Of a stretch of DNA of 64,000 bases, positions 57,780-64,000 are shown piece after piece. A program made the position numbers and the translations under genes. Source of the DNA: an uncultured Lachnospiraceae bacterium (lineage in GTDB: Bacteria > Bacillota > Clostridia > Lachnospirales > Lachnospiraceae); NCBI GenBank assembly GCA_910578175.1, contig CAJTPF010000016.1, positions 1-64,000 of the forward strand. Direction: 5' to 3'. The stretch's first letter is position 1. Each line of letters starts with the position of its first letter. The notes under the pieces are model-generated. The model saw only the letters and a program-made list of their open reading frames with translations. It was not told the origin of the DNA and made no database searches.

Positions 57780-58367
57780 ATGAATTTATCTGGTAAAACA
57801 ATCGGTTTTGCAATTACCGGTTCCTTTTGTACTTTCGCTAAAATAAAAGGTGAACTTATGCATTTGATGGAAGAAGACGTAAACGTCATTCCTATTTTTT
57901 CATTTAATGCCTATTCCTTAGATACCCGGTTCGGGAAAGCCGACGAATTTGTAAATGCCATCGAAAGCATTACAAAAAATAAAGCAATTCACACCATTGC
58001 AGAAGCTGAAAAGTTTGGTCCTAAAAAAATACTGGACATTTTATTGATCGCACCATGTACCGGCAACACCATGGGAAAACTTGTAAATGGTATAACCGAT
58101 ACCCCGGTATTAATGGCGGCAAAAGGTCATTTAAGAAACCAGCTTCCCGTGGTGATCTCCCTTTCTACCAACGATGCATTGGGAATGAATTTTAAAAATA
58201 TCGGCTCCTTAATGAATATAAAAAACCTGTATTTCGTTCCGTTCGGACAGGACGACTGTAAACTAAAACCAAATTCACTGATCGCCCATACCGACCTGAT
58301 CGTTCCTGCATTGGAATCGGCACTGGACGGAAAGCAGATCCAGCCGATCGTCCGCTCGCCGTTCTGA
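57780..58367 (+). CDS. dpaB: Dipicolinate synthase subunit B
   Basis: A 195-residue flavoprotein of the HFCD type: GKTIGFAITGSFCTFAKIKG and LLIAPCTGNTMGKLVNGITD with TPVLMAAKGHL. It partners DpaA. In B. subtilis the pair is under sigma-K; here the promoter is not resolved. Confidence 0.94.
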   Translation: MNLSGKTIGFAITGSFCTFAKIKGELMHLMEEDVNVIPIFSFNAYSLDTRFGKADEFVNAIESITKNKAIHTIAEAEKFGPKKILDILLIAPCTGNTMGKLVNGITDTPVLMAAKGHLRNQLPVVISLSTNDALGMNFKNIGSLMNIKNLYFVPFGQDDCKLKPNSLIAHTDLIVPALESALDGKQIQPIVRSPF

Positions 58368-58387
58368 AAAATCCTTTAAAACAGATT

Positions 58388-58427
58388 CAGGTGATTGCAG
58401 ACCGATGTTCCGCAATCACCTGTTTTT
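58388..58427 (+). terminator. Terminator after dpaB
   Basis: CAGGTGATTGC and GCAATCACCTG are perfect 11-bp arms (58388-58398 and 58412-58422) followed by TTTTT. Confidence 0.9.
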
Positions 58428-58438
58428 CACATTCTTTA

Positions 58439-60286
58439 TTAAATGCTTAATCTGTATTTTTTCATCCAGTAATTGATCTGCAGCAGATATGCCAGCATCT
58501 GAGGTCCTGCCATCAGCTGTCCGTACCACGGACGTCCGTAATCTTTCTTCTGATGAATGAATTCATAAACTTTCTTTTTATCCACCAGCTGCAGTACCGG
58601 TGAAGACGGATCTTCGATCACTTCTGTCAATGCATCCGCCAGCTTCTTCTCATATGCCGGGTCGTAGGTCTTTGGATACGGACTTTTCTTTCTGTATAAT
58701 ACTTCATTTGGCAGCAATCCTTCCGCCGCTTCCCGAAGCAGGCTCTTTTCCACCTGATTCCTGCACTTCATGCTCCAGGGTACATTATACATATAATTAA
58801 TGATCCGGATATCCGCAAAAGGCACCCTGGCTTCCAGACCGGAATACATACTGGTTCTGTCCATCCGGTCCAGCAGCGTCTGCATAAACCACTTCATATT
58901 CAGGTAAGAAATCTCCCTGCGCCTTGCTTCATGGGCATCCTCTCCCGGAAGCTTCGGCGTTTCCCTTATGGTATTTTCATAGGCTTCATGGATATACCGT
59001 TCCATCTGAAGCTCTGCAATGATCTCGTCTTTTAACACTGCCTGCCTTGCGGTGATATCCATAGACCACGGAAATGTTCTGGCCTTAAAACATTCCTCTT
59101 TGTGAAACCACGGATATCCTCCGAAAATTTCGTCGGCACATTCTCCGGTGAGCACTACCTTATAAAACGGTTTTACCCTGCCGCAGAAGTAAAGCATGGA
59201 AGAATCCACATCCGCCATGGTGGGCATATCCCGCACATCCACGGAATAAAACAGATTTTCAAACAAATCATCGTTATTACATTCCAGATACCGGTGTTCC
59301 GACTGAATGTAATCCGCCATGATATCCACAAACGGCCGGTCCTGGGACGGCTGGAACGCATTGGCAACGAAATATTTATTATTATCCACAAAATCAAAGG
59401 AAAACGTACCTAATTTTTTGCCCTGTTTCTTCAGTTCCGCCGCACATACTGCCGAAACAATACTGCTGTCCACGCCTCCGGATAGAAATGTGGCAATGGG
59501 TACGTCGGAAACCATCTGCCGCTTTATGGCATCTGTCACAAGAAATCTGGTATGCTCCACGGTCTTTTCATAATTCTCTTCGTGCTCATAAGCCGTTATC
59601 GCCCAGTAACGCTGTTCCCGTATACCTTCATATCCATAGCGGAGAAAATATCCCGGCCTGACTTCATGAAGATTCTTAAAAACGCCTTTTCCATAAGTTT
59701 TTGCCGGTCCCAGGCTTAGTACCTCATTCAGTCCCTCCGTATCAATATCCGGCTGGATATACGGAAATGCAAATATACCCTTGGGTTCCGAAGCAAATAC
59801 CAGAATTTCATCATAAACCGAATAATACAATGGTTTTACTCCCACCTGGTCTCTGGCAATCAGACATTCTCCCTTTTTTTCGTCCACAATACAGAATGCA
59901 AAAATCCCGTTTAGTTTATTCAGAATTTCGATTCCATACTCAATATATCCCATCAGTATGACTTCCGTATCCGAGGCCGTCTGGAATTTTCTGCCCTTCC
60001 GTTCCAGCTCCTTTCTTAATTCCGCAGTATTATACAGTTCTCCGTTATATACAATACAATATCTGTTATCATTACAAACGGTACACATAGGCTGGTTCCC
60101 GTTTTCCAGATCTATGATCGCCAGTCTCGTATGTGCAAGTCCATAATTTTTAGCAAGCAGACTGCCGTTTTCATCCGGTCCCCGATGATACAGAGCCGTG
60201 CACATATCGTTAAGAATTTTTTCATTTTCCGGCTGATTCATTCTGAAATCCATAAACGGATTGAAAAATCCCGCAAAACCGCACAT
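58439..60286 (-). CDS. asnB: Asparagine synthase (glutamine-hydrolysing)
   Basis: A 615-residue two-domain enzyme. The N-terminal glutaminase uses Cys2 (MCGFAGF) and has RLAIIDLENGNQPM. The synthetase domain has the ATP site TFLSGGVDSSIVSAV and ECADEIFGGYPWFH. It converts aspartate to asparagine with glutamine and ATP. Confidence 0.95.
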   Translation of the reverse strand: MCGFAGFFNPFMDFRMNQPENEKILNDMCTALYHRGPDENGSLLAKNYGLAHTRLAIIDLENGNQPMCTVCNDNRYCIVYNGELYNTAELRKELERKGRKFQTASDTEVILMGYIEYGIEILNKLNGIFAFCIVDEKKGECLIARDQVGVKPLYYSVYDEILVFASEPKGIFAFPYIQPDIDTEGLNEVLSLGPAKTYGKGVFKNLHEVRPGYFLRYGYEGIREQRYWAITAYEHEENYEKTVEHTRFLVTDAIKRQMVSDVPIATFLSGGVDSSIVSAVCAAELKKQGKKLGTFSFDFVDNNKYFVANAFQPSQDRPFVDIMADYIQSEHRYLECNNDDLFENLFYSVDVRDMPTMADVDSSMLYFCGRVKPFYKVVLTGECADEIFGGYPWFHKEECFKARTFPWSMDITARQAVLKDEIIAELQMERYIHEAYENTIRETPKLPGEDAHEARRREISYLNMKWFMQTLLDRMDRTSMYSGLEARVPFADIRIINYMYNVPWSMKCRNQVEKSLLREAAEGLLPNEVLYRKKSPYPKTYDPAYEKKLADALTEVIEDPSSPVLQLVDKKKVYEFIHQKKDYGRPWYGQLMAGPQMLAYLLQINYWMKKYRLSI

Positions 60287-60352
60287 ATAAAATCTCCCTT
60301 TTTTATAACCTTTCTATTATATTATTCCCCGTTTTTTCAAATATTCCAATAT

Positions 60353-61003
60353 TTATTTTCTCATCAGCTTAGCAATATTTTTCTTGTCAACGATAACGAT
60401 CAGAGAATAATCATCGGTCAGCGGTATATCCGGGTCCAGATTTAAAACGATTTCCCCGCCCTTTCTGGCGCAGACTACGTTCAGGTTTTGTTTCTGACGG
60501 AGATTTAACTGACGCAGGGTTTTCCCGATCCATTCCTCTTTTACTGCGGTCTCTATCATCCGCACCTTATCCGACAGCTCGATAAATTCTGAAAAATTAC
60601 CGGCAAGCAAAAGCCTGGCTACCCGCATTCCCGATTCCTTCTCTGGCACGATCACTTTATCCGCACCTATCTTTTTCAGTACGGTAGCATGGATCTGATC
60701 CGCCGACTTTGCCAGTATGAACGGCACTCCCGCCTCTTTTGCCACAATGGTGGCCATAACACTGGCATCCAGATTGCTGGTAATGGCAACGATGACTCCG
60801 TCCATATTTGACAATCCCAGGGATTCCATGGTTTCCACATCGCAGACATCCGCCTTCATGGCACAGGTGACATAGGAAGCCACCTCGTGTACTTTTTCCT
60901 CATCCTTATCCACGGCCAGCACTTCCGCTCCCGCCTGGGCCAGTTCTATGGCAACGCTTTCTCCGAATTTTCCCAGCCCTAAAATCGCATATGATTTCTT
61001 CAT
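60353..61003 (-). CDS. Potassium uptake regulatory subunit (KtrA/TrkA, RCK domain)
   Basis: A 216-residue cytoplasmic ring protein: an RCK_N Rossmann domain (AILGLGKFGESVAIELAQAG, ending in an acidic AVDKDEEK) and an RCK_C domain. It gates the membrane subunit encoded just upstream, probably by nucleotide binding. Length and single RCK match KtrA rather than E. coli TrkA (two RCK units). Confidence 0.93.
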   Translation of the reverse strand: MKKSYAILGLGKFGESVAIELAQAGAEVLAVDKDEEKVHEVASYVTCAMKADVCDVETMESLGLSNMDGVIVAITSNLDASVMATIVAKEAGVPFILAKSADQIHATVLKKIGADKVIVPEKESGMRVARLLLAGNFSEFIELSDKVRMIETAVKEEWIGKTLRQLNLRQKQNLNVVCARKGGEIVLNLDPDIPLTDDYSLIVIVDKKNIAKLMRK

Positions 61004-61068
61004 AAATATTTTTCCTCTTTCTAATGCCCAAACGGCATTTTTTATGCAAATATTAAAAACGAATCCGG

Positions 61069-62448
61069 TTAACCCACAGTTATATCCGCGCTCGGGTATT
61101 CCGCCAGGCCATATTTATTTTTCTTAAATCCAAATATAATGGCCATGGAAATCGGACCCACACGTCCCAAATACATACAGATCATGATAATGATTTTTCC
61201 TGCGGAATTCATGGCCGCAGTATAATCTCTGGTCAGTCCTGCGGTACCGATGGCGCTGAACGTTTCAAACATTACATCGGTCAATGCTCCGCCGCAAAAT
61301 GTGGAAAGCATTATGGTCGCCGACATTGCCACCAGAAAACTGATCAGAATCACTGCCAGCGCTTTTCGCATGGTGCGGTTATGAAGCCTTCTGCGAAAGG
61401 CGGTACCATGCTCGCTTCCCTTGACTGCAGACATGGCGGCAATGATCACCAGGGCAAACGTGGAAGTTTTCACACCTCCGGCCGTGCCCACCGGCGAGCC
61501 TCCGATAAACATTAAGATCATACAGACCAGAGCAGAAGAATCCCGCATCGCTTTTTGTGAAAACGTCAGAAAACCTGCGGTCCTGGCAGTAACCGATTCA
61601 AAAGCGGACGCCATGATCTTATCCCCGAAGGCCAGTCCGCCAATAGTCTCCGGATTATTATATTCCAGAATGAATATCAACAGGGTACCGATTCCGATCA
61701 GACACAGGGTTGTGGTCAGAACGATCTTGGTATGCAGGGAAAGCCGGTTAAAAAATGCCCGGGAAGGTACTTCTTTCTTTTTTACCTTTCCCGCCATATG
61801 CAGGATATCCCACCATACGATAAAACCAATCCCTCCCAGTATGATCAGCGCCATGGTTATTAAATTAACGGATACGTTGGTGACATAAGGCGCCAGACTG
61901 TTGGGGCCGATGATATCGATTCCTGCATTGCAGAAGGCAGAGACCGAATTAAATACAGAGATCCAGATTCCCTCCTTCCAGCCGAACTCCGGTATGAACG
62001 TAAACATATACAAAACTGCACCGATACTTTCCACGATCAGCGTGCCGAAGATAACTTTTTTTGTAAACTTTACCAGTCCTGTCAGCGTATTCAAATTATA
62101 TGCATCCTGCATCAAAAGTCTGTCCCGCAGCGTAACCTTTCTTCCCAGTATCAGCATAAATGATGTGGTAAACGTTACGATTCCCAGCCCTCCGCACTGA
62201 ATCAGCATTAAAATGACTGCCTGTCCGAACCGGCTCCACTGTTCATATGTATTCGCCACAACAAGACCTGTAACGCACACGGATGTGGTGGAGGTAAACA
62301 TGGCATCGATCAGCGGTACGCTTTGTCCGTCGGCCGAAGACACCGGCAGTGATAATAATAGCCCTCCGATAATGATAGCGGTCAGAAATCCCAGTACGAT
62401 GATCTGTGTTGTGGATAACGCCCACTTACGTTCCCTTTGTTTCTTCAT
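61069..62448 (-). CDS. Potassium transporter membrane subunit (KtrB/TrkH family)
   Basis: A 459-residue ion translocator with four M1-P-M2 repeats. Selectivity-loop motifs are TTSVCVTGLVVANTY, FCNAGIDI and TARTAGFLTFS and FSAIGTAGLTRDYT. The KtrA-like gene follows by 65 bp. It is divergent from the tRNA-Leu gene. Confidence 0.93.
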   Translation of the reverse strand: MKKQRERKWALSTTQIIVLGFLTAIIIGGLLLSLPVSSADGQSVPLIDAMFTSTTSVCVTGLVVANTYEQWSRFGQAVILMLIQCGGLGIVTFTTSFMLILGRKVTLRDRLLMQDAYNLNTLTGLVKFTKKVIFGTLIVESIGAVLYMFTFIPEFGWKEGIWISVFNSVSAFCNAGIDIIGPNSLAPYVTNVSVNLITMALIILGGIGFIVWWDILHMAGKVKKKEVPSRAFFNRLSLHTKIVLTTTLCLIGIGTLLIFILEYNNPETIGGLAFGDKIMASAFESVTARTAGFLTFSQKAMRDSSALVCMILMFIGGSPVGTAGGVKTSTFALVIIAAMSAVKGSEHGTAFRRRLHNRTMRKALAVILISFLVAMSATIMLSTFCGGALTDVMFETFSAIGTAGLTRDYTAAMNSAGKIIIMICMYLGRVGPISMAIIFGFKKNKYGLAEYPSADITVG

Positions 62449-62556
62449 ATATTGCCTCTCTCAAGTTTTTCTTTTTTATTATATGAATATAGTATATTAT
62501 TATAGCCCAATTCTTCGGAAATGCAATGTAAATTACCGAAAAGCCCAAGAAAAAAC

Positions 62557-62585
62557 TTGACGTCAAAATATCTTTATGATAATAT
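62557..62585 (+). promoter_or_regulatory. Promoter of the tRNA-Leu gene
   Basis: TTGACG (62557-62562) and TAATAT (62580-62585) are separated by 17 bp, near the consensus. The tRNA starts 21 bp further on. Confidence 0.85.
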
Positions 62586-62606
62586 TATCGAGTCAGTATT
62601 TACCAG

Positions 62607-62686
62607 GCGGATGTGGCGGAACTGGCAGACGCACTAGACTTAGGATCTAGCGGGAGACCATGCAGGTTCGATTCCTGTCATCCGCA
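62607..62686 (+). tRNA. tRNA-Leu (anticodon UAG)
   Basis: The acceptor stem GCGGATG pairs with CATCCGC; the discriminator is A. The anticodon stem CTAGA/TCTAG encloses CTTAGGA with anticodon TAG. The T arm is CAGGTTCGATTCCTG. A variable arm of about 11 nt fits leucine tRNA. CCA is not encoded. Confidence 0.92.
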
Positions 62687-62696
62687 TTGTAACGAT

Positions 62697-62720
62697 ACCA
62701 TCGCATTTTTGCGGTGGTTT
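62697..62720 (+). terminator. Terminator after tRNA-Leu
   Basis: ACCATCGCA and TGCGGTGGT form a stem with one G.U wobble, with a T-rich loop and a TTTTATTTT tail, 10 bp past the tRNA. Confidence 0.75.
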
Positions 62721-62721
62721 T

Positions 62722-62874
62722 TATTTTATTCCGATATATGACGGCAACCTTGTTATTCCGTTTGATAAGTATGAAATCTCTCCCGGATATATGGGTACAC
62801 CGGAATTCGTAATCGATAAAAAGATCATAAAGGATACTCTAAAAGATGAGTTTAAGGCGATTCTGAATCAGTAA
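62722..62874 (+). pseudogene. 3' fragment of a DUF3298-like gene
   Basis: A start-less frame reads YDGNLVIPFDKYEISPGYMG, then TPEFVIDKKI, and stops at 62872-62874. LVxxFxKYEIxPGxxGxPEFVI is the typical end of DUF3298/RsiV-type extracytoplasmic domains. The 5' part is missing, cut exactly behind the tRNA terminator. The own terminator at 62895-62928 survives. Confidence 0.6.
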
Positions 62875-62894
62875 GCCGCATCTTCTTTTCCCAG

Positions 62895-62928
62895 AACCGG
62901 TACACACTGTCAGGATGTACCGGTTTTT
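62895..62928 (+). terminator. Terminator after the DUF3298-like fragment
   Basis: AACCGGTACA and TGTACCGGTT are perfect 10-bp arms with an 11-nt loop, ending in a TTTTT run. Confidence 0.85.
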
Positions 62929-62967
62929 CCTGTCCCGGATGTCAGGCGGTAATATCATTTAACGTCA

Positions 62968-63492
62968 TCAGATTATATAAAATCCTATAATACCCACGAT
63001 CAGTGAAAAGAAAAAACCGCCCAGAATATCCCTTACATAATGCACCCCCGCTGCCGGACGCAGAATTCCCACCAGTACGCTGACCAGCATCAGCAGGCTT
63101 CCCAGCAGACGGCTCATATAAAATCCTGCCATGGCTATGATCACCACAGAAACCATATGGCGGCTGGGAAAAGACTCCCCCTGTTTGGATTTATATACCA
63201 GCGGCCGGATATCGTATACTTCATAAGGCCGTTTCTCATTGATCAGTTTCCGGAATATGGTAACCGTCAGAAATGCAAATGCCGGCACCGCAATGATCCG
63301 GAAGCATTGTTCTCTGTTTAGATTAAATATGCCATATATTATCATAACGGCATATGTTCCCATCACCAATAAAGGCAGCGTTTTATATAAGATCATAAAC
63401 AACTTATATCTGTAAGGCTCCTTTTGAATCCAGCCCCTCAGTTTATCATACCGGTCCCGATACATCAGCTTCAACTTCTTTCTTTTTATCAT
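62968..63492 (-). CDS. PAP2-family membrane phosphatase
   Basis: A 174-residue protein with five or so membrane helices and the three acid-phosphatase motifs: KLINEKRPYEVY, SFPSRHMVSV and RPAAGVHYVRDILGG. It likely removes phosphate from undecaprenyl pyrophosphate or a lipid phosphate. The start is either the ATG at 63492 or MYRDRYDKLR at 63465. Confidence 0.9.
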   Translation of the reverse strand: MIKRKKLKLMYRDRYDKLRGWIQKEPYRYKLFMILYKTLPLLVMGTYAVMIIYGIFNLNREQCFRIIAVPAFAFLTVTIFRKLINEKRPYEVYDIRPLVYKSKQGESFPSRHMVSVVIIAMAGFYMSRLLGSLLMLVSVLVGILRPAAGVHYVRDILGGFFFSLIVGIIGFYII

Positions 63493-63523
63493 TTAATGCA
63501 GATTATACCATATCCATACAAAA

Positions 63524-63560
63524 AAAACACCGGAAATCTTATGACAATTTCCGGCGTTTT
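63524..63560 (-). terminator. Terminator after the hemolysin III family gene
   Basis: CCGGAAAT and ATTTCCGG pair perfectly (63530-63537 and 63547-63554) and, past one mismatch, AAAAC with GTTTT. The minus strand runs into T's. It separates this gene from the PAP2 gene. Confidence 0.8.
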
Positions 63561-63580
63561 GGTCAATCTCTGTTTTTCAT

Positions 63581-64000
63581 CTATATTACATATAAGTAAA
63601 TGGAAAAGAAGTGCAGTATGCTTCCTGCCAGGACAAAGAAATGCCAGATGGAATGCATATATCTTACCCTGCTTCCGATTCCGTATACAACCGCCCCAAG
63701 CGTATATGCAATGCCGCCCGCCACCAAAAGTTGTATTCCGGCTCTGGGAACAGCTGCGCACAGAGGTTTAAATGCAAATACGATAACCCATCCCATGGCC
63801 AGATAACATACCATGGATACGGTCTTAAACCGCTCCATGTCAACGGCATTTAATATGATTCCAATAACCGCGGCTCCCCAGACAACCGCAAACAACGGCC
63901 ATCCTACCGTACTCCTTAACGCCACCATTGTAAACGGAGTATAGGTTCCGGCAATCAATAAAAATATGGTACAATGATCAAAGATCCGCAGCACCCGCTT
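63581..64000 (-). CDS. Hemolysin III / PAQR family membrane protein, cut by window end
   Basis: At least 139 residues of a seven-helix protein; the beginning lies beyond the right edge. FDHCTIFLLIAGTYTPF and SIWHFFVLAGSILHFFSIYL hold the conserved Asp and His residues of the PAQR/HlyIII fold, which may hydrolyse an amide lipid via zinc. The actual substrate is unknown. Confidence 0.9.
   Translation of the reverse strand, partial: KRVLRIFDHCTIFLLIAGTYTPFTMVALRSTVGWPLFAVVWGAAVIGIILNAVDMERFKTVSMVCYLAMGWVIVFAFKPLCAAVPRAGIQLLVAGGIAYTLGAVVYGIGSRVRYMHSIWHFFVLAGSILHFFSIYLYVI

Overview
The window looks like a chromosomal segment of a spore-forming, low-to-moderate G+C Clostridia, most likely a Lachnospiraceae relative. 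The evidence is the sporulation genes (spoIIAA-spoIIAB-sigF, a spoVA operon and dipicolinate synthase dpaAB), a rho-rpmE-DUF1385-prmC-prfA block, a T-box-controlled valS, the single-chain PurL, and proteins that resemble the DUF5716/DUF5717 families. Family names come from recognising motifs by eye; no database search was run.

Layout. 1-1.7 kb: a redox/sulfur cluster read on the minus strand (FTR-like protein, thioredoxin, S66 peptidase, 5' end of cysK). 1.9-12.3 kb: an AT-rich accessory island with a secreted protein, an orphan immunity-like gene, decayed gene pieces, a two-gene restriction-modification locus whose M gene carries an in-frame stop codon, remnants of IS3- and IS256-family elements, and an ATPase/RloB pair resembling the AbiL abortive-infection system. 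A 43-bp imperfect repeat flanks that last pair, and one copy is the prfA terminator. 12.5-17.4 kb: translation and termination housekeeping genes (prfA, prmC, DUF1385, rpmE, rho). 17.6-31 kb: a CDF metal transporter, a membrane protein ending in an L7/L12-like motif, purL, a nuclease-helicase fusion, a DUF4272-like protein, tcdA, a PqqD-like protein and an OPT transporter.

31-38.4 kb: spoVAE/AD/AC/AB/AA with a 48-codon ORF in front, a chemoreceptor with an 11-residue repeat tail, then sigF-spoIIAB-spoIIAA; the chemoreceptor sits between sigF and spoVA. 38.5-44.6 kb: a zinc-ribbon TPR protein, a small ORF, folC and valS with its T-box leader. 44.6-52.7 kb: a tight five-gene operon of a very large solenoid-like protein, an Hsp70/actin-like protein, a TPR-like protein, a membrane coiled-coil protein and a lipoprotein deacetylase. 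This is the best candidate here for an undescribed system. 52.8-64 kb: ogt, rarA, citrate synthase behind three palindromic boxes, dpaAB, asnB, a Ktr/Trk potassium uptake pair, tRNA-Leu(UAG), a fragment of a DUF3298-like gene, a PAP2 phosphatase and a hemolysin III family gene cut by the window end.

How parts fit together: SpoIIAA/SpoIIAB control sigma-F, the SpoVA proteins move dipicolinic acid into the spore, and DpaA/DpaB make it in the mother cell, so three linked sporulation functions lie in this window. The island between cysK and prfA looks like a turnover site for defence genes, with one probably intact two-gene system (ATPase/RloB) and one damaged one (RM).
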